64,000 nt of DNA from Malania oleifera (Eukaryota; Streptophyta; Magnoliopsida; Santalales; Ximeniaceae). Under the pieces are notes generated by a model. That model was not told the origin of the DNA. It ran no database searches and saw only the letters and a list, made by a program, of their open reading frames with translations. Both the position numbers and the translations under genes were made by a program. The DNA lies in assembly GCF_029873635.1 (NCBI RefSeq), contig NC_080427.1, forward strand, positions 72,943,348 through 73,007,347. Direction: 5' to 3'. This document shows positions 23,479 to 36,198 of this stretch, piece after piece (position 1 is the first letter of the stretch; every line of letters begins with the position of its first letter).

Positions 23479-26400
23479 ATGGATAAGAGTTGGATGAATG
23501 CTCGGGGTAGGTTTTTTCTATAATACGTGAAAGGGGTACATGATTTCATAGAGTTCACGCGTCCTCATGCAGACAAAGCCAGTAGAATAAGGTGTCCTTG
23601 CAAGAAATGTCAGAACATAAAATTCAAACACATTGATTTGGTCCATTCACATTTATTAGACTTTGGAATGAAGAAAAGGTACACAACGTGGGTGTTCCAA
23701 GGTGAAGATTACGCAGTTCAGAGCGATGATGATAACAATGAAGATGAGGGGGAAAATATAGTAGGTGGTGATACTTGATCGAAAGGGGTAATTGAAATAT
23801 TAGGTGACTTGCAAAGGGCGATTGCAATGGACACGGGTGATGTGCTTGTGTTGCGTACTAGTGATGAACCTACTTCAGCAGGTATCGTACCTTACGATGT
23901 TAGTACGTTGAATTGACTCAGTAAACCATTTGCTAATCTCATAAGGGATGCATGGATGCCCCTATATCCAAATTGTAAAAAGTTCTCAAAATTAGAGTTT
24001 CTGATAAAGTTGCTTCATGCAAGGACAATGCATGAGTTATCTCAGAGCGCATTTAACATGCATTTAAGCCTCATTAAGGCAGCATTGTCTGATGGTGAAA
24101 CACTTCCTAAGTATTTTTATAAGGCGAAGACATACATGCGTGAATTGGGTCTCGGTTACACTCTAATACATGTGTGTAGGTATGATTGTGCACTCTTTTA
24201 TGGTGAACATGAAAATGCGAATGAGTGCCCAGAATGTGGTGAACCGAAGTATACAACTAATCAGAAGAAGGGTAAAAAGATCCCCAAAAAAATTTTTCGA
24301 TATTGTCCAGTAATCCCACGGCTACAACGATTGTATATGTGCAAAAAGACTGCTACAGATATGAGATGGCCTAAAGAGAAACGTCTTCAAGATGGAAACA
24401 CCCTTAGCCATCCAACAGACTCCGAAGCTTGGGCTGAATTTGATAAATTGCATCCATGGTTTGCTAGTGATCCTCGCAACATAAAACTTGGCCTTGCTTC
24501 AGATGGGTTCAATCCTTTTGGTAACATGACCAACCCATATAGCATGTGGCCAGTTATGATGATACCATACAATATGCCGCCATGGCGATGTATGAAAGAA
24601 CCTTCCATTTATATGTCTCTGCTGATTCCCGGACCGAGAGCACCTGGTAGTGATATTGATGTTTACCTGTGTTCGTTAATTGATGAGTTGAAAGAATTAT
24701 GGGAAAAAGGAGTGGAGACATTTGATGTGGAAACCGGGACAACATTTCAGATGCATTCTAGTCTTGTGGACAATTAATGATTTCCCCGCATATGGCAACC
24801 TGTCAGGTTGGAGCATAAAAGGTTACTTAGCATGCCCAGTATGTAATAAGGATGTTGGGTCCTTATCCTTGAATCTTGGCCACAAGTTATACTTTATGTT
24901 TCATCGTCATTTTCTACGAACTGGACATCCTTAGAGGACTCATGGCGTCAGAAGCTTCAGTGGAAAACCTAAACGAAGGTCGCCGCCAAAGCAGCTAAGT
25001 GGGGAGGAGATATTAAACCAGCTAAGGTTGATCAGAGATGTGAAATTTGGGAAACCACTGACCAATAGAAAAAGAAAACGTGCTGAGTGAGAGTTAAATT
25101 AGACAAAGAGAAGCATCTTCTTCGAGTTGCCATATTGGAAAGATCTTCTACTATGCCACAACTTGGATGTCATGCACATCGGAAAGAACATTTTTGACAA
25201 TGTCATTGGTACATGCTTGATATAAATGGGAAGACAAAGGACACCGCAAATGCTCGTTGAGATATGGAAGATATGGGAATACGACATGAGCTGCACCTGT
25301 TTCATGATGGGGACAAAATTCTCATGCCATCAGCTTGTTACACATTTTCGAAGGATGAGAAGAATAAATTCTTCGAATGGTTGAAATCAGTGAAGTTCCC
25401 CGATGGATATGCATCGAGCATAGCTTGATGCATAAACACGAAGGAAGGGAAGATGCTAGGAATGAAAAGTCATGACTGTCACATCCTTCTACAACGGGTT
25501 CTACCTATTTTCCTTCGTGGACACTTGACTGAAGATGTTCGTTCGGTGCTGATTAAGCTGGGATTCTTTTTTCGGCAGTTGTGCTCAAAAAAATTAAGTG
25601 TAAACGTACTTGAACAGTTAGAGGATGACATCATGATCATACTATGCAAGCTGGAGAAAATTTTTCCGCCATTCTTAGATGTGATGGTCCACCTAGCTAT
25701 CCATTTACCAAGGGAGGCCATAATTGGAGGACCGATTCAATATCGTTGGATGTATCCTATTGAAAGTTAAAGTATAATGTCCTTGTATAATGGTTACATG
25801 ATTTCCTTATTTTTATTTTTATTTTTCTTTATTGTGTCTATGAGTCTATAATGCTACGTAAAATGTACAGGTTCTTGTCCACTTTGAAGGGGTACGTGCG
25901 TAATAAGGCAAGACCGGAAGGTTCAATCATTGAGGCGTACATTGACAGTGAATATTGACACAATGTTCACTCGTGATGAGCGAAATGCAGACGTTCATGC
26001 TATTAATGCCGAAGATGAAGAACTTAGGAGCTTTATATTTCGAGAAAATCTTTGGCCTCTCGGTGCACGAGTTTACGATTTCATTGATATGGACAACCTA
26101 GAAAAGGCTCATTTTTACATCCTCAACAATTGTGATGAAATTGTTCCATATATCGAGTACGTGGTTCCAAACTCCTTACTTTGCATTGTATTTACATATG
26201 CATAATAATATACTTACTTGACATTAATATGTGCTACTATTGCATATAGCAAACATAAAGCTGAACTCTTGGCCCAAAATGAACGGAATGTTGACGAAAG
26301 ACATACGAAGGAATTTATCAATTGGTTTGGGAGTCGTGTAAGTAACAAAAACTGCTTGAGTGAGAAGCAATGTATGTTTTCACTATTGACAGTTTATTCT

Positions 26401-27213
26401 TCTAAACTCTTGTTTATTTAATAGATGAAAGTCATGTATTACAATAAGGAACCAACGGCAAGTAAAGATTTGTACACGTTGGCATGTGGCCCGAATCAAC
26501 GAGTTAATTGCTACAGAGGTTGCATTGTCAATGGGTTACGATTTCATACAAATTCCCTCAAACTGCATAGAAGAACCCAAAATTGTGGGGTTGCGGTACT
26601 AGGCATAGAAAGAGATGAAGAAATTGACTACTTTAGTGTGTTGGATGACATTATAGAGCTTAGCTATGGAGCAAACAGAGTCGTCCACCTGTTCAAGTGT
26701 ACCTAGTGGGACATTGGCAATAAAAAAACAAGGATAAACACCAATGCCTACTTCACCAATGTCAATTTTAGAAAGACCTGGTATCAAAATGACTTTTTCG
26801 TGCTTGCGACGTAAGCAGAACAAGTGTTTTACCTTAAAGACACCAAATTGAAGGGTGAATGGCATGTGGCCCAAAAGATTCCTCCCCGAAGTTTGTACAC
26901 TATTACAGAAGTTGCAGATAGTGAGATGAGTGCTAGTGAGACTGCATTCCAAGAAGATGAGCCATTTGTCCATGCAACAGCGCAATCTGCTGTAGATGTT
27001 GTCAAAGAAGGCACCAATCCTATACCATTGCATAGGGATGGTGGCATGGTAAAACATGTAGGGACTGCTGACATTACAATTGAACCTTCTGTAGACGTTC
27101 ACTTCATCGATGATGAGGAAATTGATGGGGAAGATGAAACAGGGGTCGAGTATTGTAGTAAAGAGGAAGACACTTTAGAAAGTGAGGATGATACCGATAT
27201 TGAGGACGTATAG
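23479..27213 (+). pseudogene. TNPD-like (TNP2) CACTA transposase, decayed
   Basis: The catalytic transposase of the element. It begins MDKSWMNARGRFFL, then a stop at about 23521. The transposase-associated domain (23527-23700) has CPCKKCQN and VHSHLLDFGM. The Transposase_21 core runs from 23956, with CPECGEPKY and the metal-binding-type stretch KLGLASDGFNPFG. A frameshift lies near 24760, before NDFPAYGNLSGW and CPVCNKD. A DUF4218-like segment (25453-25770) is followed by an intron (about 25767-25871) and LKGYVRNKARPEGSI. Further introns lie at about 26157-26250 and 26336-26424. A DUF4216-like part (26640-26910) ends in an acidic tail. Stops such as CAA-to-TAA (26814) and TGG-to-TAG (about 26706) make it inactive. 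Confidence 0.88.
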
Positions 27214-27337
27214 GGGGGGAAGCTTGTTATTTTTGTCACTATGTATCTGACATGTGTAAATAACTTAAAAATAGATGTATGTTGCATCCATCTAATATTC
27301 ATATTTCTTATATTTACTTGTCTATTAATTTGCAGAT

Positions 27338-29022
27338 ATGGCACCAGGAGGCCGACGTTGGAGAAATCCTTTCAGGCACACGAGTACATCGCATGAGGAT
27401 GATCTGACATCCTCTAGACTAGCAGACCCCGTCGATCCTGATGCAGAGGCACCATTGTCTAAGCCATCGACACCTCGGCCAGACATAAATACCACTTATG
27501 CAACTGACACGCAAGGTGAGTTGTCGACCCTGATGAGCAGTGTTGGTATGGATACAATTACTTTATTTACATGTCAATTGTTGATGATAGTTATTCATGT
27601 GTATGATTATAATGTTGTTCTTAAATTAACTCTACTTTGAGCATCTACGTCCACAGTTAGGTCAGGTCATGGTGCAGCGAAGAACATGTCACTTAAGAAG
27701 CACGTGGATAGGACAAAACAGCGAATTCAGATTGACATTCCTCCAGGATACACCGCCCCACTGAACGATTGGTGCACCATGTGGATGAGGGAACTCGACA
27801 TTATATGCCGACAGTATGCTCCCGTCACCGCATTCAGTTGGCCGCAAGTGACTCAGGAGCAGCGCATGGTTCTTTACATGCGCATTTTGGTAAGTTCCCA
27901 AACAATATAAAGTTGTTTTTAATTTAAATGTTTTTTTACTTTTGATATACTAGCCAGTTAACAACTATCTAACATTGTAATAGTATTACCTATATATGCA
28001 GGAGGAGTTTGATATGGACATCCTCACGGATGACCATGTGAGGAGGGCAGTCGATGTCCAATTGTGTAATAAACTTAAGAGCTATCACTCAAAAATGCGC
28101 TCCCATTTTCGAGCAATGGGAGATGAAGCACAAGCGCGGCTGTACGATAAGATATCCCAAGAGGATTAGGAGGTGGTGTGTCGCCATTTCCGCAACTTAC
28201 GCTATCAGGTGATGTGTTTGTATTATAATTACCAATTCTTCACAATGATGTCGCTAATAAGTCATCATTACAACTTCCTTGTAGGCCATATGTGAAACAA
28301 ATGCTGCGAACCGCAGCAAACTCCCTACGACGCATTGCGGTGGATCGAGGCTATTCATAAATCATCGCTAGGTAATTACTATATATAAAATTATCTGACC
28401 ATTACATGACATAATACTAATGATGTCTTATATAATAATGTAGCGTGATCCCGAGACTGGCGGAGAGGAGCCACTGCTAGATCTATATCAGAGAACACAC
28501 CAACAACAATCGGGGGAGTGGTGCGAGGGTGCGCAGGACAGACAAGTAAATGAAGCAAAAAATTTAGTTTATTAATTTATTCAAAACATCAAAGTTGTAG
28601 TCTTACTTATTTCTTTTTATCATTTTCTTAATTGAAATTAGGCACGGATGGTCGAGCTGAGGGATGCACCTGTTTCAGAGGGGAGTCAGCATATGACAGA
28701 TTTTGAAATCACTTCCCAGGTGCTTGGGCAATGAGTAGGGGGCTGGGTGAAAGGTCTTGGAAGTGGATACATCGCCCCAACAACATCATCATCCATGGGT
28801 GCGGCGGCTCATGCAGGGATGGAATGACAGTGTCGAGAGGCCGAGTATGATAAGCAAGAGATGGCTCGACGGATGCAGATGATGGAAATAGAGAATGCGC
28901 AATTGAGAACGGAGGTCTCCAACTTTCGAGCCCAGATGCAAGCCATGATGGATAGGCAAACATGGTTAGAGGAATGGATGCGCCAATCTGGACTAGATGA
29001 TACGGGTGGCTCCTCTGATTAA
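27338..29022 (+). pseudogene. TNPA-like DNA-binding protein gene (Transposase_24 type) of the CACTA element, six exons
   Basis: Likely binds the subterminal repeats. Exons read by splice signals: 27338-27515, 27661-27889, 28003-28208, 28285-28371, 28444-28545 and 28642-29022. Exon 1 starts MAPGGRRWRNPFRHTS. Exons 2-3 carry the conserved plant En/Spm region: IDIPPGYTAPLNDWC, then EEFDMDILTDDHVRRAVD and a KLKSYHSKMRSHF-type stretch. The last exon has a coiled coil (MQMMEIENAQLRTEV) and ends DDTGGSSD. In-frame stops at expected Trp and Arg codons (SQED*EVV, LGQ*VGG, GME*QC) show decay. It lies 125 bases after the TNPD-like gene on the same strand, as in other CACTA elements. Confidence 0.82.
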
Positions 29023-29299
29023 TTATAAGGTATTATGATCACAAATTGAGTTTCATGTTAAATTATGTTTTTATACTTATATGGGTATAGATCTTACATG
29101 ATACGAAAGGAGTGAATCAGATGATTCGGAGGCATGTTAATTTTGTATATAGTATGATAGTGGCAAAGTATATACATGTCTTATGTGGGTGAGATTGACA
29201 TGAGATGTGTTCTTGTCATGCTCTATTTGAGTCTCAATTCGATTTTTCAGGATATGTTAAGGTCATTTAAAAGCTTTTTAATGAGCATATTATCGGATG

Positions 29300-31590
29300 A
29301 CTCAAGATAACACTTTTTTTTTTATATTCTGAATTTAAGATCTGGTTACATGTATTACTGTCGTGAATATGCTACATGATTGCATGCTAGTCTAGAATGC
29401 CTCCTGCATGGCGGATGCAGTTGATGTGTACTGCATGCTGGTAGTGGATATAGGTTCTCATGTGCCTTCAACTTCTTATAAATGATCTATTTGAACCTAT
29501 CAGGTGCATGTTTTATGGGAAAACATCCAATTTACAGACGGCTTACTGCCGAAATTGCGTTAAAATTTTCCCAATAAGCTTAAAGCATTCATTGCCATGC
29601 CGAAATCATTGAAAATATTATATACACTTGGTTGAGAATTTTAAAATTTGAAAAAGGCATAAGTTGAATATATACATAACTCATAGGGACCGTCATTTTC
29701 ATAATTATTTAAATTAAATGCTCTCATCATCTCATAACGTTCATGTCCAAATGCCTCGATGAATAACAATACTACACTAAACCCAATACTATCCACTATT
29801 CTCTGCTATTTATATTTTGAATTTAAGATATGGTTACATGTATTACTGTCATGAATATGCTACATGATTGCATGCTAGTCTAGAATGCCTCCTGTATGGC
29901 GGATGAAGTTGATGTGTATTGCATGCTGGTAGTGGATATAGGTTCTTGTGTGCCTTCAACTTCTTATAAGTGATCAATTTGAACCTATCAGGTACAGGTT
30001 TTATGGGAAAACGTCCAATTTACATCCAGCATGCTGCCGAAATTGCGTTAAAATTTTCCCAAACAAAAAGAAAAGATACGTTTAGTTTAATGTTAAAATA
30101 TCTTTGAAAGGATGAGTGAAACTTACGAATCATAATAAATGAGGCGATGTAGACTTAGTTCATTTAGAATGGATATTCATTTATATGTTTTTGGTCCGGT
30201 AAGCTTAAAGCATTCATTGTCGTGCCGAAATCATTGAAAATATTATATACACTTGGCTGAGGATTTGAAAATTTGAAAAAAAAAAAAAAGTTGAATATAT
30301 ACATAACTCACAGGGACCATCATTTTCATAATTATTTAAATTAAATGCTCTCATCATCTCATAACGTTCATGTCCAAATGGATAGATGAATAACAATACT
30401 ACACTGAACCCAATACTATCCACTTTTCTCTACTATTTATATTCTGAATTTAAGATATGGTTACATGTATTATTGTCATGAATATGCTACATGATTGCAT
30501 GCTAGTCTAGAATGTCTCCTACATGGCGGATGCATTTGATGTGTATTGCATGCTAGTAGTGGATATAGGTTCTTATGTGCCTTCAACTTCTTATAAATGA
30601 TCTATTTGAACCTATCAGGTGTAGGTTTTATGGGAAAATGTCCAATTTACAGACAGCATGCTTCCGAAATAGCGTTAAAATATTCCCAGACAAAGAGAAA
30701 AGATACGCTTAGTTTAATGTTAAAATATTTTTTAAAGGATGAGTGAAACTTAAGAATCATAATAAATGAGGCAAGGTAGAGTTAGTTCATTTAGAACGGA
30801 TATTCATTTATATGTTTTTGGTCCGATAAGCTTAAAGTATTCATTGTCGTGCCGAAATCATTGAAAATATTATATACCCTTGCCTGAGGATTTAAAAATT
30901 TGAAAAAGGCATAAGTTGAATATATACATAACTCACAGGGAGCATTATTTTCATAATTATTTAAATTAAATGCTCTCATCATCTCATAACGTTCATGTCC
31001 AAATGCCCGGATGAGTAACAATACTACACTTAATCCAATACTATCCACTGTTCTCTGCTATTTATATTCTGAATTTAAGATATGGTTACATGTATTACTG
31101 TCGTGAATATGCTACATGATTGCATGCTAGTCTAGAATGCCTCCTGGATGGCGGATGCAGTTGATGTGTATTGCATGCTAGTAGTGGATATAAGTTCTTG
31201 TCTGCCTTCAACTTCTTATAAATGATCTATTTGAACCTATCAGGTGCAGGTTTTATAGGAAAACATCCAATTTACAAACGGCATGCTGCCGAAATTGCGT
31301 TAAAATTTTTCCAAACAAAAAGGAAAGATAGGTTTAGTTTAATGTTAAAATATTTTTGAAAGGATGAGTGAAACTTAGGAATCATAATAAATGAGGCAAT
31401 ATAGACTTAGTTCAGTTAGAACGGACATTCATTTATATGCGTCTGGTCCGATAAGCTTAAAACATTAATTGACGTGCCAAAATCATTGAAAATGTTATAT
31501 ACACTTGGATGAGGATTTGAAAATTTGAAAAAGACATAAGTTGAATATATACATAACTCACAAGGAGCATCATTTTCATAATTATTTGAA
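29300..31590 (+). repeat. Tandem array of about 625-bp units inside the CACTA element
   Basis: Four copies start at the marker TATATT(C/T)TGAATTTAAGAT: 29323, 29811, 30438 and 31063. The spacings are 488, 627 and 625 bp, so the first unit is about 135 bp shorter; the last ends near 31590. Every unit contains TGCATGCTAGTCTAGAATG, CATGGCGGATG and GGATATAGGTTCT, then GGGAAAA..TCCAATTTACA. Related single-copy sequence lies in the non-coding part of Copia element A (15120-15730). Frames of 69-89 codons on the minus strand repeat with the units and carry no domain. Confidence 0.85.
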
Positions 31591-32277
31591 AAATGCATAA
31601 TTTGAGATTTGTCTGGACATATGGGTTGCAATGTCACTGTAGAAAAGAACAAAAAAAAAAAAGTGGAAAAAAATGGTCCATGCACGAGATCACCGATGAA
31701 AACGCCCTAGGGCATATTTTATTTTCCATGATTTTATTAGCTACCAAACAAATGACCAATTTCATGTCCATTTGACTAACATATTTTACTTAGTTCTAAT
31801 ATTTTCTCATTAAGACGTGAGAAGATATACACTTGTTCATGGTAGTTCATGACCTTTTTCTCCATGAATCTTCCCATTTCCCTCCTCTGCAAACCCCACA
31901 ATCACTATTTAGAGTTTTATTTCAAGTAGAGCAATAATGCTTGTCTACGAAACAGTAAAGCATGCTAATTGGACATGTGTCCTCAGCTGGATTTATTCGC
32001 TACATCTCCTTCCCCACGCAATGCTAATACCTCATTGAGTCATTGTGCGAATCCCCGGAAAACTAATCTCATGTTGCGTTCCAGAGCATGCATTTTACAT
32101 CTTAAGTTTAGATTTAAATAGACTTTAATAAAATTTAATATAATTTTATGCTCCTCGTGTTTCGAGACACTTTGGACTTGAACTTATATTGAATTTAAAT
32201 AAAATGTAATATTAAATTGTATTAAAATTTGTCCAAATCCATTCAAAATGTTCGAAATCTATGCTCTCGAATGCAAC
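31591..32277. other. CACTA interior between the tandem array and the G2 insertion
   Basis: About 690 bases of AT-rich sequence. I see no gene, repeat or motif I can name. It continues at 50307 after G2. Confidence 0.5.
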
Positions 32278-32282
32278 GTTAC

Positions 32283-32345
32283 TATCACGACTTGAATCCC
32301 GAAATGGGGCCCAAGGGTGAAAATATAATCTAACCTATCCTTATA
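32283..32345 (-). repeat. 3' LTR of G2, outer 63 bases
   Basis: TATCACGACTTGAATCCCG aligns with TGTCATGCCCCAAACCCCG at 48424. The piece is followed by the G3 insertion, and the LTR resumes at 39624. Confidence 0.85.
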
Positions 32346-33436
32346 TGATTACGCGTCAAAACTGCATAATTGGGCATCTTAACCTGGGCTTTAAGGTTTA
32401 TATTTTTAATTAAATGTCCACAATTATCCAATATTTTAATAAAGTGCCAAAATCATCTTTCTTGAACTTTATTGCATTATTTATGAACTTTTGGTAATTT
32501 TTTGTTGCAGGAAAAATCTCAAAAACCAAAGCCAACACCTGCTCGTATTTCATGCATAACTTTTCCGTCTAAGCTTCGATCGAGATGATTCAAATTTCTT
32601 GAAAAAGAGGAAAGGATTATCTACAAATTTTTTGTTTTAAGTTTTGCGAGAAACGGGCTCCAGAAGAGTCAGATTTGTGATGAACAGAGAATGAAAAAAA
32701 TGAAAAAAAAAAAAATATAACAATTCGAGTTGGGTCAAGTTGTCGGGTCAGCTCCAATTGGGTCAGGTTTAGCCATCCGGGTCGTGGGTTTGGACAAGCC
32801 TCCCCTCTCCTTTATTTTAATTTCCCATTCTCCTTCTTTTCCTTGGTTGGGCGCTGCCCCCAGCCGAGAACCCCCTTGCTCTTCTTCTTCTTCACCTTCT
32901 TATTCTTCATCCTTCCCTTCGTCTTGCTCCTTCCCCTCTCTTTCCCTTTCTCTTTACCTTGCTTTATTCTCGTCCTTTCTTTCTCTCTATTTCTATTTTT
33001 CTTTCTCTTTCCCTAAGCCCAGCTCCTCTGATCAGAACACCACCAGCCCCTTCATCTGTTGCAGCAGCTCTGCACATCCAGCGACTCCACAACACGGCAG
33101 CAGCCCGGCGGGCTGTTCTTCTTCTTCTTCCCTGTTCTTTCTCTTGCTCTGAACTCCATATCACCAGCAGCTTCTTCTCCCAAAACTACTGAATTTCAGC
33201 CACATCGAGCAGAGCACCAACAGCCACTCCACGGCCTCCCACAGCAGCAATGCTACTAGCTCCAGCTAGCCATGCCTGCACCAACCCACGAGCACAGCAG
33301 CCGGGATTTTTCTGCAGACCAGCACATGACCAGTAGGCTGCCCTGCTCCTCATCCCCTGTAACTCCAGTCGAGCAGAACACCACATTCCATCTCAGCCAG
33401 CCCCTGTCACTGCTACAATTTCCAGCAGTCCTGCTC

Positions 33437-33493
<57 letters not shown>

Positions 33494-34233
33494 CTTCTCT
33501 CTTTCTTTTATTATTACTAATTAATCAGTTGAATATTGTTAACTTTTTATTTGAGTTTATTGTTATTTTTAGATTTTGAATATTATTTGGGGTGTTTCAT
33601 TATTATTGAAGTTTAATTGTTTTTTTTTATTCTCTTTCGGTTAAATTTTTTTCCATAGATTAGTTTAATGCTCCAAGTTATTTAATTAATTTAGTTAGGG
33701 TCAGTTTCATCAAAGTTCATATTTTTCAGTTTTGTTAAAGTTCGTATTTTTATTTTTCGGTATCATTCAAAGTTTAGATTTTTGATGTGTTTGCATTTTT
33801 GTTCGAGTTCTTGGTTTGAATTATTGATCCATATTAAAGGTTTGATTTTTAGTGTGTGTGTGTGCTTGATTGAGTTTCCATTGCATGTTTTAATTCCTTA
33901 TTTGTAGTTGCTATCTTTAATAATGCGTGTTTAGGTATTTCCTTAAGTAGACTAGGATTTCCATACTTGTTTTTTTTTTTAATTTAGTGAATGTTAGTTT
34001 TAGGGTTTTTAAATTACGTGTCATTTAATTCATCAGAAGTAAAATTGAAACAACCTTGAAAATCCCGAATCTGAACTGAGTTTAGTACATTTTTATTTTC
34101 GATTGGATGAATGTAAAATTAGAGATTAAAACGCATTCCCTGAGGAGACGATCTAGCCCTTGGGCTTAATATTACACGACAGAACTCCTATACTTGGGAT
34201 AGCTTCCGAGTTACTCATTTTTCGAGTCAGTCA
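32346..34233 (+). repeat. 5' LTR of G3
   Basis: Nearly the same as 37719-39618. It contains a TTC-rich tract (32880-32920), a CAG/CAGCAG-rich middle that looks coding in several frames (32990-33400), a (CT)n run (33438-33490), and a T-rich downstream half. The open frames here are low-complexity Ser/Leu/Pro stretches present in both LTRs; I do not regard them as genes. Confidence 0.88.
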
Positions 34234-34239
34234 AGTTTT

Positions 34240-34257
34240 TGACGCCGTTGCCGGGGA
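34240..34257 (+). other. Primer-binding site of G3 (Asp-tRNA type)
   Basis: TGACGCCGTTGCCGGGGA differs by one base from TGGCGCCGTTGCCGGGGA, the complement of the 3' end of plant tRNA-Asp. It lies six bases after the LTR. This primer is typical of Athila/Tat elements. Confidence 0.82.
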
Positions 34258-34359
34258 ATGTCAGTCTTAGTCTCAAATTTGCATTTTTCCCGTCATTTTT
34301 ATTAGTTTTATAAATAAAAAAATCAGAAAACAAAAAAAAAATGATTGAGTTTTAAAAAA

Positions 34360-36198
34360 ATGGTTGCACCTGCACTGCGCACAATAATGGACTTTTTGCA
34401 GCTTGAATATGTCACTGCATCCTCTTCCACTGTTTTGTCTTATGATGAGCTTAATTTTATGATGCAGCGTGGGAGGATATCATTGCTACCCGAGTTCTGC
34501 GGGTCCAAATCTGAGTGCCCCTATCAGCACCTAGCAGAGTTTGAGTTAACTTGCAACATATTTTTCTCTCATGCTAGAACTAACGAATCTACTAGATTGA
34601 ATTTATTTCTTGCTACTTTGCAGGATAGGGCACTGATTTGGTTTCATTCTATGAGACCTCATTCTATCACTAATTGGTTTGATATGGAGCGTGAATTCTT
34701 GTATGCATTTTGTCCCTCACAGAAAACTTAATTTTTGTAGGAACAGATTCTTAATTTTGTGCAACATGATGATGAGACATTTGGGGCTTGCTGGGAGCGA
34801 TTCAAGGATCTACTACGCACTTGTCCACATCACGGGTTTGACTCATAGAGGTTAGGTAATTATTTTTATACTGCTCTTACCCTTGATTGCAAGTGTTTTG
34901 TCCAGACTATGTCTAATGGAGAGCCCGTCAGCGAGAGTCCAGATCAGGTATTATCATTCTTTGATTACTTAGTTGACAATGTCCCACAGTGGAACACATG
35001 ATGCACTCAGGCACCCATAACTGCACACCCTATCAGCACAATCGGTGGTGGAGATGTATACGAGCCACCAAACTGCCCAAACAACCCTCCGCCTCAATAT
35101 CAGCCACAACAGATCCCTCCGAGCTGTATGCCATCAGACCTTTTCGAGGAAAGCATAACAGAGATGGCGAACATGCTCCAGCAGTTCATGCAAACTCAAG
35201 TCAATCATAATAATGAATTGCGGGATACCATTAATGCGATGAGCATGCAGTTGGACATCTTAGAACAAGAGGAATCACTCGCGGAACCTCGGCCTAGTTC
35301 TTAAGAGTACTACCAGCAACAACAACAAATACACGATGTTTCTCTTGAGACAATAGAGACCGCCACTACCTCGAGAAGCGAGAAAGAAATCCCCCCACCT
35401 GAGATGCTTATCGTCGGACATTCAGTTGTCCCAGCACTAGAAGTCATGGCTGAACCAGAAAAGGTCAAAGAAAAATCAGAGGAAACGGGGCCAGAAGCGG
35501 CGCAGTTAGTTGATGAGGAGACTAATACTCATACGGAGTACCAACCTGTGGTACCTCATACTCCAAGCTCAGAAACCGTGGAACCGTCACTCCCGCCTGA
35601 ATCAGATGTTAAGGAGCCTAATGTGGAGGTAGACTCTTGCAGTGGTATGATAATATGTACACCCGATAAAGAGGGTGACCAGACTGGTAAGAGCCTAATT
35701 TTCAAGGAACCAGGTAAAACTTTTAATGTTAATGCTTCTGAAGAACTACAGGTAATTGCTCCAATAACTTCCCATCACACATTAGTTCGTAAAGAAGCAC
35801 ATTTCCTGGACACGATGTTGAATAAAGACCCTTTCTTGTCCACACAAGAGGGTCGACCTGCGCACATATTATTTGGTATTTTGACATGCATTTATTCATT
35901 TAAGGCTGATTTTCGCGCAGGTATGAAGACGAATCCACTGTGGCGGCTCAAATTTGGAGAACCGCCGATGCAATTTATAGACCTGCTGCCACCAGACGAA
36001 ATTCCTCTTGAGCCTCTGCCAGACAATTGTGATGTTTTTCTTTTCCTTCTTTTCCTTTTATTTTATGTTATTTTATTTTTAGTTAGTTTTCAGGTCTATC
36101 TCGTAGTTTGGTTTTTCTTTTCCATTACTTCGCCACTCAGGTACGCCTTACTTTTCACGTGCACAATCTTTTCTATTTCCCTTATGCTTTCACATTGA
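34360..36198 (+). pseudogene. Athila/Tat-type gag of G3, broken
   Basis: Starts MVAPALRTIMDFLQ. It has the retrotransposon gag core: LPEFCGSKSECPYQHLAEFE, LNLFLATLQDRALIWFHSM, then a stop and frame change at about 34731. It resumes with EQILNFVQHDDETF, CWERFKDLL and CPHHGF. A Gln-rich segment and an acidic Pro/Glu-rich tail (35404-36010, EPEKVKEKSEETGPEAAQ) follow. The final hydrophobic stretch to 36198 is probably read-through of T-rich DNA. No zinc knuckle or pol motif was seen. The family match is to Athila/Tat gag by motif; the tail after 35404 is unrecognised. Confidence 0.75.

Noticed and set aside
26599..27102. 167-codon minus-strand frame
   Set aside because: Antisense to the TNPD-like C-terminal part, which has the expected DUF4216-type motifs on plus.
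32730..33520. Several overlapping open frames rich in Ser, Leu and Pro on both strands
   Set aside because: They lie in the 5' LTR of G3, recur in the 3' LTR (38290-38960), and depend on CT- and CAG-rich low complexity. No domain was seen.
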